Assembly: GCA_037447655.1 (NCBI GenBank)
Contig: JBBHKE010000555.1
Span: 1 to 25,626 of the forward strand
Source: Zygnema cylindricum
Taxonomy: Eukaryota > Streptophyta > Zygnematophyceae > Zygnematales > Zygnemataceae
DNA: 25,626 nt
Direction of reading: 5' to 3'
Shown here: piece by piece, positions 1 to 9,920 of the stretch
Numbering within the stretch: position 1 is the first letter of the stretch
Layout of the letters: each line of letters opens with the position of its first letter
Translations under genes and position numbers: made by a program
The notes under the pieces: generated by a model
Seen by the model: only the letters and a program-made list of their open reading frames with translations
Database searches by the model: none
What the model was told of the DNA's origin: nothing

Positions 1-1392
1 GGGGAATTGCAGAACTGTGGGCCAATGAGATAGCGGATATGTTGGAAAAGGAGCTCCAAATGAAGGTGTGTACTGACGACTGCAAAAGATGAATGGTTTT
101 TGTTTTGATATTCCTGCTGAGGTTTTAAGAAAATCAAGCATAAATGTTGTGCTCCGTAAAAGTCGTGTTTGTGTTTTTGTTGATGTACAGGAGCTTATAG
201 TGAACGGCCTTCGTTCCCTTGTTTCGGTGGATCAGCTAGAGCCCAACTCTAATGCAGGTAACAGAGCAGATAATGCAGGTAATGCAGACAGAGAGAAGAG
301 AGGAACAGGGAGAGAGCGCAGACAAGAGAGAAAGAAGAGAGAAAGAGAGTGTAGAATGGAAAAGAGAGTTTTGCAGAACTTTTACAAACATCATCTGCGT
401 GAAAGGGCAGATGAATATTGATGGGGCACATGACCTGTGTTTACCTGCACATATGAACACTATTCATTTGTGAAATTTGGTGTGGTGTGTACAGATTTAA
501 AAAACAACAAGGTGACACCTACTCAAGAGCTGAATAGGGAGACTCTGCAGGTACAAATCTGTTGTTGAAATCTTATCTTGCGGTCTTATCTTCTTATCTT
601 ATATTGTTTTGTCGCTTCGGATGGGCCATGGTAATCTAGTTTATCTAAAAGCAGTCGCATTCATCCGTTGGTCACATTTTTCATATATTGACAATGTGTT
701 TGTCCCAGCTTATCGTTTAGCGGTTGCATTCACTTGCTGTTCTCATTTTTGATATTGACAATGTGCAATCCAATTTATTTTTTCGCAGTTGTTCACTTGT
801 TCTTCTCCTTTTTGATAAACTGACAATTTACAATCCAGTTTATCTTCTAGCAGTTCCGTTGACCTGTTGTTGTTATTTTTGATAAATTGACAATGTGTTT
901 CTGCAGGTGTACCTTACAGCCTGGCTGGTAGAAAGCTGCATGGATGGGACCAGGTGAGTACACGTTTAGTCACTCTAATTCGAGTGTGTTTTTTGGATTA
1001 AAAATCATAAATTATTATTGTTGGTAACACTACTGAGTGAAGCGATCCATAATGAGCCACTTACCAAAACATAATTTAGTGTAGTTAATTATAATGCTAA
1101 TCATTCATTAACTCCAATAATGATTGTTGGTGTACTTTTCTCCTTTTCAATAGGGTCGAATGCACCGACTGAGTTTCCATTGTAGAGACTTTCTTCAGAA
1201 GACGAAGTAAAGGTCGAGTATCTCAGTTTTTAGGGTTTGTCGTTGTTACTGTTATGTTGAACGGTGTTAAACGTAGAAAACCATAGAAACCATACACCAG
1301 CAATAAGGTAGCATGGAGCTTGTTTTTTGTGGTTTTGCAGAATCAAAGAAATTTTCGCAAGTTACGAGGATGCTCAGGAAGTACCTGTTTGA
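1..1392 (+). CDS. 3' end of an unrecognised multi-exon gene (last 93 residues)
   Basis: I infer five exons: 1-65 (cut by the window edge), 191-257, 907-953, 1154-1206 and 1341-1392. All introns are GT-AG (donors GTGTGT, GTAACA, GTGAGT, GTAAAG). The exon phases agree at every junction, which is the main evidence that the gene is real. Exon 1 reads GIAELWANEIADMLEKELQMK in part, a helical, charged stretch. Exon 2 encodes ELIVNGLRSLVSVDQ and more, exon 3 GVPYSLAGRKLHGWDQ, exon 4 GRMHRLSFHCRDFLQKT, and the last exon ends in EIFASYEDAQEVPV with a TGA at 1390-1392. No transmembrane segment or known catalytic motif is visible. I do not recognise the family and assign no function. The first intron shown carries a small ORF that is not coding. 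The gene converges on the minus-strand gene ending at 3426. Confidence 0.6.
285..360 (+). repeat. GA-rich purine tract inside an intron
   Basis: The sense strand is almost entirely purine here (repeated GAGA/AGAAGAG words) within the intron at 258-906 of the left-hand gene. Similar purine tracts sit in two introns of the neighbouring gene. It produces spurious open frames on both strands. Confidence 0.6.
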
Positions 1393-3425
1393 GAAACGGT
1401 AGCCCACAGACTTAGACTTCTATTTTTTTTGTTTCCTATTGTGCGCATTATTATTTTTTTATTAGATTCGTTTGCATATTTTATTTTTTTGAACCAAATG
1501 TAGTACAGGATGTTGGTGATCAAATTTGTAATTTTGTTTAGGCGTTCCTTAATTTGAAGTTCTTTGATTCGACAATAAGTTGAATGTAAAAATTGTATGA
1601 AAATGTTGCATATGGAGGTGTATTTCCCTTTGGAAAGTACAGATGCTGTGTCTTCATGAGTTCACTTTAAGTTAACTTTTGTTAATTTTTATCTCAGTTT
1701 CTGGCAAGCAATTTCGTGGGACTGAGCTTTAGAATATTAGGTCACGTGACAGGAATGTTTTTATATTTTTATGTTTTTATGTTGTCATGTTTTTATTGTT
1801 TGTTTTGATGTTTTGATGTTTTTATTGTTTGTATAACCTCATTGTCACGTGGGTTCATTATGATATGTCTAAACTAATAAAATCAGTGAAACATGTCTTA
1901 ACTGTGATCTTAAGCAGTGAACACCCACCTTGCCGACGGTGCTCCATAGAAGGCTTTTGTAAACTGTGTATGTTTTTTTGAACTGCCCGGACAGCTGGCC
2001 GAAAAGCTGTGACATCACCAAAAGTCCAGAAAAATCAGCACCACTGGGAATACTTAGATATAAAGTAATGATCACAAGACTTAATTAAAAAGAGTGATAT
2101 CGGTTCTTTGATATTGATGGATGTGTCAGATTCTTACTTGGTTTTACTTTGCAGGAGTTATCAAAAGTTGGTGTGTCGTGCGTCTTTTTTCAATCCAGAC
2201 CGTTGTCTAACTGTTGTCATTTTTCCTCTTTGCATATACGTATGTGCTTTATAATCAAATACTTTTGGATAATGACCATCATAATATCTTGGGTCAGATG
2301 AAAAGATTGTTTCTTTTCCCAAAGAGGATTTTACAGTGTTTGTTTTTCATCGATTCAGATTTTCAGAAGTTAATACCAAGGACATTTAAACTAAGGAATG
2401 ATTCTTAGCACAGGAATAAACAAAAACATGGTTTCTAAGTTTATGACACAATGTTCTTCTCTGGCCTCTCTCTTCCTTCACCTATTTGAGAATAAATCAG
2501 TATGCAGAGCAAATGTACCTATTGCAAGCAAGATTTGTTGTCAAACCACTTTGATTAAACCATCATTTGCAAAATCCAGCATCATGTGAAGACAATTTTG
2601 ACAACGGTCGGACCATCTAGTAACTTTCAGGGCGTGTTGTTGCAAACTACCAGAGATAACTCACCAACTATACAGGGATTCTGAGGATGATTCTTGGGTT
2701 TTATTCTAATCTGTTGTATGAAGACTGTTAATTTCCAGTGGCAAGGATGGCGCTTCAGATTAGTATAAGTGTGTTCACAAAGTCAACCAGAGGAAATTTA
2801 CCTTCTGCACTTACCTTTGAGGTTGTCAAAATTGAATCTTATACTGACTATCCATACTTGCTAAGACAGATCATGTACTTCACCATGATGTAAACAACAT
2901 ATTTGATAGATGAAACCGACGTATAATCATGATAAATCTGCAACTGCTATGTGAATTTCACCTCTCTTTTTTTTTCTCTTGTTGCTTCGGGATCCGAGAA
3001 GAAATTGTCAAACATTATTATTCAATACTTTTTAACATGCCATCAAGCTCAGGCAGTTTCACACGAAATTTTCAGCTTTCTTTCAAGGCTCTAAAAGCAA
3101 GATTAACGTAAAAGGTCCAATCATGAAAAGAAAAAACACAAACGCAGCAAACCAAATTAATTGTACAATAAAATTACAACGATTTTATCATTTTCCATGC
3201 TACAAGTACTAAATCTCCCCTCCGACCACTGGTTTCGCCCATATCACAGTCCTGCAAATCATTCTAAAATTCCAAACAAGCTTGCACATACAAAACCAGT
3301 CCCGGTAACCCACACTATTTTTACGAAATACTGTTTGGGTACCCGATATCCGAAGAACCTCCTTCAATATTCACATTTAGTAGATGACGTCACTTGGGAC
3401 ATCACCACTGGCCTTAGTAAAAACC
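1393..3425. other. Intergenic region between convergent genes, no gene seen
   Basis: This holds the 3' flank of the left gene and the 3' flank of the minus-strand metallo-beta-lactamase-like gene. Possible plant-type poly(A) words (AATAAG, AATGTAAA) lie at about 1574-1590 downstream of the first stop codon. Short frames at 1869-2075, 2214-2589 and 2929-3111 have no recognisable protein character. T-rich runs occur at 1420-1490 and 1755-1840. Confidence 0.5.
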
Positions 3426-6400
3426 TCATTCAGGAGGGGGAATTGACAAAGGTTCATTCGGAGTTGGTAAGAGAAGACGAGTTCGAGGAAGCTTCTCCTT
3501 TAGCATTGCCTGTTCAGAACACCCAAGTAACAACAAAACTCCTTTTCATTATACACAAGGCGTTTATTTCAAAGTACACTGCAGATCGTTGTTTCAGCAA
3601 AGAAATTATTAGCCTGGCCTTTTTGTGTTATTAACTATTTCTATCATAGAGAAGTGCAACCACCACAAATCATTATTAGAGCGAGGAAATTATAAGCCTG
3701 GTATTTATTAAATTGGTGTTATTAACTCTGACAAAGTTCCAAATGTCGGGGCTCTTCTTGAACCATTTAAGGAAACTTAAGTTAAGAAAACCACAAGTAT
3801 TACTAACGCTATTTGGTGACCACGGAGCAATAGAATACCAGCACCGGATAATAGTTATTCGCGCTATTGACGGTTTAATAGCGACACAACGTCTTACAAC
3901 ATTTTGACCTTCATTCTTCCCTATATCCGAAGTTAGATCTACACTCAGCAACCACACAACTGAAACCGTTAAACCATGCATCATCCACTATATTTTTGGT
4001 TTTTAACAATCTTTTACTAATCATGTGCTTCAAAGCTGAAACTAAAGATCCAACCAAAGCTCCCTTCAAATAAACTTATGAACCAGTCCAAGTAGAGTCA
4101 CAACCATACTTCATATTGGTTCAAATTTAAACCCAGCCTCAAATTTGTGAAAAAAAATGGAAAAGCTACACGTGGTAACCCCATACACATAATATACAAT
4201 ATAATATGCATATGTTACAGGGTTACCACATATAGTATTGGTTTCACTTATCTGAACTAAGGCCACAACCATCAATAAACTCCCTTTCTCAACAAAGAAT
4301 CGAGAAAAAAACACCGTATTCAAATTCACAAATGTAGCAACTCAACGGCCTTAGAAAAGAGTAAGTCGGTCGCATACGATCCATTCCCCTCCCCCTTAAG
4401 ATGAAAATCGCATCAAATTTGAAAAAAAAAAGGGAGAAGAACTCACCTCAAAACTTTCAACAGTTCCTTCTGGTTTCACAAGTTTAGCAAGAAGACCTTC
4501 AGCGTCCAATTCTGCATTAGCCATGGGTACTACAAAACTGCCAGAACCAAAAATCACCATTAATATCCATTTTTTGCCATATATTTTCTTTCTCCCTTTC
4601 TTTTTGCTTTTCTTTTTAAGCTATATGAATTGTTTAACATGCCAAGGAATGTAATGGGAAAAGGAGGAAGATGAGAGGACAGGGCAATAGATACACAAAG
4701 AGATCATATTCGAAATTAGAAGGTGAGAATGGTTATGATAGGGAATTACAAAATATACTTGTTAAACAAAAACTGAAAGGGAATCTTCAAGAATTTTGGA
4801 ACTAAAGGGCCATTTAATAAAAAGGAGGTACGCAGGACAGTGCAGAAACAGCCTTTTAAGCCAGACTAGAGACCTCAACTACTACTGCCGAGGGAGAGAA
4901 GTGAGAGGGAGAGGAGGGAGGGGGAGGGAGAGGGGGAGGGGGGGGAGAAGGGGAGGGGGAGGGGGGGAGGAGAGAAAAGCGAGGGAGTGAGAGAGGGAGA
5001 GAGAGAGAGAGAGGAGAGGGAGAGGGGGAGGTGAGAATAGAGTCCAGAGGGAGAGACCGAGAGAGACTCACTCAGCTTGAAGCAATCGAGCAAGCTCCAC
5101 CGCATTTTCTTGCCCTGACACAAGAGTGAAGGCCGGGAGTTCCTGCTTCACTACTGGAGTGACCACCACTTGTACAGGAGCTTCCTTCTCCACTTCCGGC
5201 TTGTAAACACAGTGGGGCTCCAAGTACAGGGAAGCTTTCGGATCCTCTGACCGGATGACATATCTGTAAAACAACAAGGTAGGATACAGAGTACCACAGT
5301 ACCTGTTCTAAGTGAAATTTTCCGAGACAGTTTTCTGACTCTCGTTTCTGAGGACCAAAATAGAAGAGAATAGAAGAGAATAGCAAGGAAAAGAAGAAAA
5401 TAGAGGAGAATAAAAGAGAATAGAAGCAAACAGAATAGTAGGGAATAGAAGAGAGTAGAAGAGAAAAGAAGAGAATAGAACAGAGGCTTAGAACATGTCT
5501 CACCCATTTTCAGGGCGTTGCCAGGGAGGTCCGAGGACAGGTCCAGCTGTGGCTTTGATGCTCAGCTCCGCTCCGTTTGATCCACGAATGGTGGTGCTTT
5601 GCCCAGGTTCCAAATATGTGACCTATGTCACATGCAGTCCTTTTCTCTTTTTATTATTCCAATCTTTGCTTTGAACAAGTTTAAAATTAAGAGCTGCTAA
5701 GACACACTTTGTCCTTTTCGATACAGGGTTTTGCTGTCTTACAGGCTCCACACTATTTGCCATATCACAATCTAACACACAGCAAAGATGAAATCCTCAA
5801 AGAAAATTGTCCTTTGACGCTCAGAGCCATTCTCGCATCGTCAATTGCATTTTATTAGCCTATTTTACTTATAAACATGCTATTGTCGATACAGAATGCG
5901 CTTGCCGATGCAGGAAATTATGATAAAAAGGGCTAAACAGTGAAATATGCATACATTACTGAACAAGCCAGCAAGCATTGGCTCTGCGTTTGGTGAGGCT
6001 ATGACCGGTATATCCGGTCTCTTCTTCGCCAATGGTTCAAGGGTTTTCAAATGGCAATGGTCATCAAAGCCCTGTGTGATGAACAGATATTCAAAGGGAG
6101 GAAGATCATCCACCTGCAAGTAGTGAATACAATAAGTTTAGAAAGTCAAACCTAAAACCAAAAGGAAATACAAAAGTTTTTCTAAGAAAGCCAGGTATAT
6201 AGGAATACACTCATCTCACCAGAATTCATGAACACAGCTTCTTTTCAAGGACAGACGGAAGAGTACTTCGGACGTAAAGAACGAGAAGTAGAGATAAACT
6301 AGGAAAACAGCCAAATCAATCTCCCCCAAATAGCTTTAGAATGATGACTACACTTTGACAGCTTCATAAATTTTGTTGGGACTCAGACTTCTACCGCAAA

Positions 6401-7230
6401 TGTCATATTGCTGTATTGACCCACAAAGAGAAAACTATGTACCAAAACTAGAAAGACATGTCACTTCATACTATAAAGCCTCTCATAATCTTTGTAATCC
6501 CTCAGAATTTTAAACGAAGACACTAGAAAACCGGAGCTCCTATCGCTGCCAATTTGATTATTTTCTGAAGCAAAAGTTGAGACATGAAGACAAATGATAT
6601 GAAAAGGTGAATAATCCTTACAGTCATATCCCTCGTGACTCTCTTGTTGGCACTATACAGCCAGGGAATGTTAAAGTCGAGAGCGTACCCCAAAATTGGA
6701 TCTAAGAGGATACGTACACCGGCCATTTCAAACATCCAGCTATTCCCCTGCCGCCACCCTGTGCCCCACCATGTCATAAAAAAGAAAGGCTCTGGAAAGA
6801 AAAACTCTGCATGTTTCCATAGTCTCTTACCGTTTTTGGAATAACACGGCTTTCGCCATTTAAAATTGAGCGGTGCATATAGCCAAAATCCTGAAAAGAC
6901 TTCACACGTTCAAATATACATCTTACTTGTTTTCTGAGTTGTTAACACACAAAAAAGTGGGCAAGAGTTAACAGTGCATGATTGAAACATAACCTCCAGC
7001 TTGTACATTTTTTCTGCCCTAAAGATAATTACCATGCAGATGACAGCATGTAGGAAAAGCCTATGTTGTGAGCAAACCTCAAGATAAGTTAGTTGCAAAG
7101 GGGACACTTTGGTGGACTCTGGTGCTGTGATGGCAACGGGTGAAGCAGAGCTCTCCAATGCTGTGGAAGGTAATGCTGACCTATTCTTCAATTGCAAAAA
7201 AGAGAAACCATGGCGTGACTGCTGTGCCAT
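3426..7230 (-). CDS. Plastid-targeted metallo-beta-lactamase-superfamily protein (plant UlaG-like type)
   Basis: Seven minus-strand exons: 7230-7078, 6747-6622, 6113-5955, 5622-5504, 5263-5072, 4537-4447 and 3509-3426. They total 924 bases, or 307 residues plus TGA. All donors are GT (GTAAGG, GTGAGA, GTGAGT and others), all acceptors CAG or TAG, and the phases agree throughout. The ATG at 7230 has an ATGGC context and an in-frame TGA upstream. Residues 1-45 are rich in Ser, Ala and basic residues, like a chloroplast transit peptide. QLTYLE leads into GNSWMFEMAGVRILLDPIL (52-70). FITQGFDDHCHL holds the metal-binding-like DDHCH at 110-114. TAGPVLGPPWQRPENG is at 171-186, LPAFTLVSGQ follows in exon 5, and exon 7 has LLLPTPNEPLSIPPPE. 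This order matches the plant metallo-hydrolase/oxidoreductase family (Arabidopsis At1g30300-like, from memory). The substrate is unknown. The first His of the classical HxHxDH motif is not visible. Length is close to the family norm, so the copy looks intact. Confidence 0.85.
4895..5065. repeat. (GAGGGA)-type purine microsatellite in intron 5
   Basis: About 170 bases of nearly pure G and A on the plus strand, with G-runs up to 8. On the sense strand of the metallo-beta-lactamase-like gene it is a CT/C-rich pyrimidine tract, starting just after the exon 5 donor at 5066-5071. The proline/serine-rich frames read across it are artefacts of the repeat. Confidence 0.8.
5355..5482. repeat. AATAGAAGAG-type minisatellite in intron 4
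   Basis: Imperfect tandem repeats of a unit near 10 bases (variants of GAATAGAAGA) in the intron between exons 4 and 5. The gene's sense strand is pyrimidine-rich here. It creates leucine/serine/phenylalanine-rich spurious frames on the minus strand. Confidence 0.75.
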
Positions 7231-8994
7231 GGAGACGGCCCTGCATCATCAACATAGACGCATCTGTACGCATTAGCTTGAAGATCGCGACTTACAAAAA
7301 TAGTAGGAATAGATTTCGCAACTTACAAAAAAAGAGTTTGCACCCCACAAAAATAGTGGGAATCACAATAACAACGATAGTAGGAATAGACTTTACCGAC
7401 AGTTTGCTTCTGCGTTTAGTATTGTCAGGCTAATCAATTAGCTTCACAGCCCTGACTGATTGTTAAAAACATACACAAACAGACTGGAAAGCTCAGTCTA
7501 GGAGAAGAGGCACTTTCGAGAGTGATCAGGATGATGCTCTCTCCAAGGGGAAAAAAACATTGTCATGCATTATAACCAATCATATTAAAGGTTAATTTGA
7601 AACTGGCTGTTACCGCGCTCATCTTTCCTGGATTACAAAAGCTTCAAAAATCTAATTAGAAATGAACAAAATCTCTTCCCACATTCCAGTCTGACTTTCG
7701 CCATTCCCATTTTGCACAGCTTCGTTAGAGTACATTGCAGAGAACTCTTTTGATCCTTACACCTTAAGAAATCTTTGACACTAAGCGACAATCTTTTTGA
7801 TTATCATCTAAATCCCAACAACAAAAAGAAATGAACAGTACGCCAGAAGAAGTTTGGAGGCTTTATTTTACCACACGTGAGAGAGAGTTAGCATATGTTT
7901 TTTTGTTTCAATACTGAACTTATAATTTACATGATTCATAAATGTATGGAAAAAATTTAATCAAAATTATTGTGTCAACATTCAAACATACATTTCTGAA
8001 GATAAGGTGTTTGTAGGGTTGCCAAAAGAGAAAACAGAAATAAAACAGAAAACAAATGTAAATTTCTGAATAATATTCGATTACTGATGATGGCCAACAT
8101 CCTGAACCAAGATCCATTCCTTTCTCAATGAAAACTCAAACGTGTCATAAACAATAACTACATCGAATCGCTAATAGCTTTAATTTTTCATAGGTTTTCC
8201 TTCGCCTCACAAAATCGATTTCTCGCGCAATAATCATTAAGTTTTCATTTAGAAGTAAGCAAACAAAAGTAAGACTCACTTTTTTGACATTTACGATATT
8301 GCAATTAAGAAAAAGAGTACCTATGTAATCATATAGACGATTTTGAGAGGGGAGAAAGAGATTAAACTCTATTTGTGTGTGATATGGCTCGAGCAATTGT
8401 AAGTTACCTCAAAAAAAAAACAAAATAATATTTTTATTTGATGACAACTCTCACTACTTCCTTAATTTCTAAAACGACAAAAAATCAAAGAAACATGCAT
8501 GAGCCGCGAATGCTTACCACATCTTCTTCTTCATTATTTTTGGTTTAAGCTGAGCTTATTTCTAACAAAACCGAATACTGTACATACTCCAATTCGCAAT
8601 GTACCGTATATTTAGTCCTAAATAAGCTGAGTAAGTACGTGTAATCGAGACAAATCAATTACAAAATACTTTATTATGATTTATATTTCAGAGACGTTGT
8701 CTGTACCTGTACTTATTGCCGTAGGCTATTTTCAAAATAGGCTGGACCACACTCTCCGAAAACCTAAACCGATTGTAATTTTCTCCTTTCTTGGTTCTTG
8801 CAGAGCTTCTTAGGCTGGTTGCAAAAAATGATAAGGCATGTGTTGCCTGAGCAGCCATAACTAGCTGTAAATTAAGAGAAAGTAAACAATGTTTGAAAGA
8901 TTGAAGGGGGGAATGACCAAAAAAATTAACTCGCATACGGTTAAAAGAACGGCAATATTGAAGCTTCCGTTTCGTATAGCGGAAATGTCGAAGT
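7231..8994. other. Upstream region of the metallo-beta-lactamase-like gene
   Basis: This should contain the promoter and 5' leader of the minus-strand gene starting at 7230. No TATA box could be assigned with confidence. A CAG acceptor-like site lies just upstream of the start ATG (sense TTGATGATGCAG then GGCCGTCTCC), so an upstream leader exon is possible. The frames at 7140-7433, 7920-8117 and 8145-8396 have no recognisable protein features. Confidence 0.4.
8700..8858 (-). other. Candidate alternative first exon with transit-peptide-like start
   Basis: On the minus strand a TTTACAG acceptor-like site is followed a few bases later by an ATG at 8858 encoding MAAQATHALSFFATSLRSSA and then a basic stretch. 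The composition (Ser, Ala and Arg rich, no acidic residues early) resembles a plastid transit peptide. It faces the same way as the metallo-beta-lactamase-like gene 1.5 kb downstream, whose own start MAQQSRHGFSFL looks loosely similar. It could be an alternative 5' exon, a separate small gene or chance. No clean donor linking it to 7230 was established. Confidence 0.2.
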
Positions 8995-9002
8995 CTAAAT
9001 AG
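8995..9002. repeat. Left 8-bp target-site duplication of hAT element (CTAAATAG)
   Basis: CTAAATAG here is repeated exactly at 9913-9920, right after the right terminus CCCAACACTA. Eight-base duplications are typical of hAT transposons. Confidence 0.75.
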
Positions 9003-9004
9003 TA

Positions 9005-9493
9005 CACCGTGAATCGCTATTAGCGTACATGACGCTAATTGGGGTACCCCTTTTTTTGGGGCAAATTCTCAAATAGAATAAAGTACGCTAAATGTTTCTG
9101 AACGTTATTTGAGGTACCCCGCTCAATACGGTTCATAACTGTAATTTAGTGCCATTTTAAATAGTGTGGTGTACGGACTGCCATATTTGTACTATTCCGT
9201 ACATTTTTAAATTTAAAAGTACAGAAAATATAATAATATAAAATTGCGTAAATATTTTCCGACATACGCAGATGTAAAAAAAACGCGACGTCGTACGATT
9301 TGAACAATTTCGTACATCTACACGTTTTAGTGTGGACATATTATGTGCTGAAAATTTTTACAAAGCAGTTTACAAATTAGAGTACATGATAAATTAGTAT
9401 CATGGTGTACCCGAAAAAACACAATTTACCGTAAAGTACGCTAATTGTTTCATTACGCTATATTTTTTATTACGCTAATAGCGATTCACGGTG
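9005..9493. mobile_element. MITE copy A with TA target duplication, inside the hAT element
   Basis: The element starts CACCGTGAATCGCTATTAGC and ends with its inverted complement, giving a terminal inverted repeat of at least 23 bases (through GCGTA) flanked by TA at 9003-9004 and 9494-9495. Sub-terminal TACGCTAA-type words recur (about 9020, 9035, 9085, 9435, 9455, 9470) and could be transposase binding sites. A core AAATAGTGTGGTGTACGGA begins at 9159, about 152 bases from the left end. There is no coding capacity. Confidence 0.8.
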
Positions 9494-9597
9494 TAGTGTT
9501 GGGTATCGAGGACCTATTGCCGATATTCGATATTATCGAATTTCAGCTACCCGATAATCGATATATCGAGATCATGTACGGAGAAGCTAAATATCAT

Positions 9598-9712
9598 GAT
9601 TTTTTTTTTTTTTTTCCAGATTTTTTTTTTTTTTTCCGGATTTTTTTTTTTTTTTTTCAAAACCCCCCCCCGTGGCGGGCGCTCGGGGTGGGGGGGGGGA
9701 AGGGGGGGTCCG
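9598..9712. repeat. Homopolymer cluster: three T-tracts, then C and G runs
   Basis: Three tandem units of GA followed by about 15 T and CC, then a run of C, and further on several G runs. It lies inside the hAT element. Possible G-quadruplex or slippage-prone DNA; sequencing error in run lengths is likely. Confidence 0.7.
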
Positions 9713-9912
9713 TACCATTTTTCGTACGGTTTGCCGTACTCTCCCTGTACGGTACCTATACGGTACATGTACGGATATCCATTTTTTGCGATATATATCG
9801 CGATGGTTTATGTTGGTCGCGGTACGATATATCGAGGACTTTCCTCGATCGATATTCGATATATTGAATATCGAAATTATCGCGATATGAAACTACCCGA
9901 TACCCAACACTA

Positions 9913-9920
9913 CTAAATAG
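9913..9920. repeat. Right 8-bp target-site duplication of hAT element (CTAAATAG)
   Basis: Exact copy of 8995-9002, directly abutting the right terminal inverted repeat. Confidence 0.75.

Larger units (their letters stand above)
9003..9912. mobile_element. Non-autonomous hAT-type element, interrupted by a MITE
   Basis: The right end reads CGATACCCAACACTA, then the target duplication CTAAATAG. The left end is TA (9003-9004) and GTGTTGGGTATCG (9496 on), separated by a 489-base MITE and one TA duplicate. Joining the halves gives a 15-base terminal inverted repeat TAGTGTTGGGTATCG, a typical hAT start (TAGTG), flanked by an 8-base duplication. Net length is about 419 bases, far too short for a transposase. 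The interior has three T-tracts of about 15 bases, C and G runs at 9663-9710, repeated GTACGG/CCGTAC words and many CGATAT palindromes. The 140-residue and smaller frames here are not genes. Confidence 0.75.

Noticed and set aside
3161-3634. Plus-strand open frame of 157 codons
   Set aside because: It runs antisense across the last exon of the metallo-beta-lactamase-like gene (3426-3509), which has family motifs and agreeing splice phases; the plus-strand frame has neither.
4856-5123. Serine/proline-rich minus-strand frames of 71-82 codons
   Set aside because: Products of the GA/CT microsatellite in intron 5.
5072-5507. Minus-strand frames of 118 and 143 codons
   Set aside because: They read through intron 4 and its AATAGAAGAG repeat in frames other than the spliced one.
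6748-6777. Extension of exon 2 to include MTWWGTGWRQ
   Set aside because: The CAG at 6750-6748 gives a phase-0 join of QLTYLE to GNSW, which matches the family; the extension would insert extra residues.
9001-9498. Reading the MITE as ACACCG ends with a 3-bp AGT duplication (PIF/Harbinger style)
   Set aside because: Only the TA model restores the hAT left terminus TAGTGTTGGG next to CTAAATAG, and copies B and C also have TA on both sides but no shared AGT.
9445-9916. Frames of 72-140 codons around the homopolymer cluster
   Set aside because: They cross two transposon boundaries and long T, C and G runs, with no protein-like composition.
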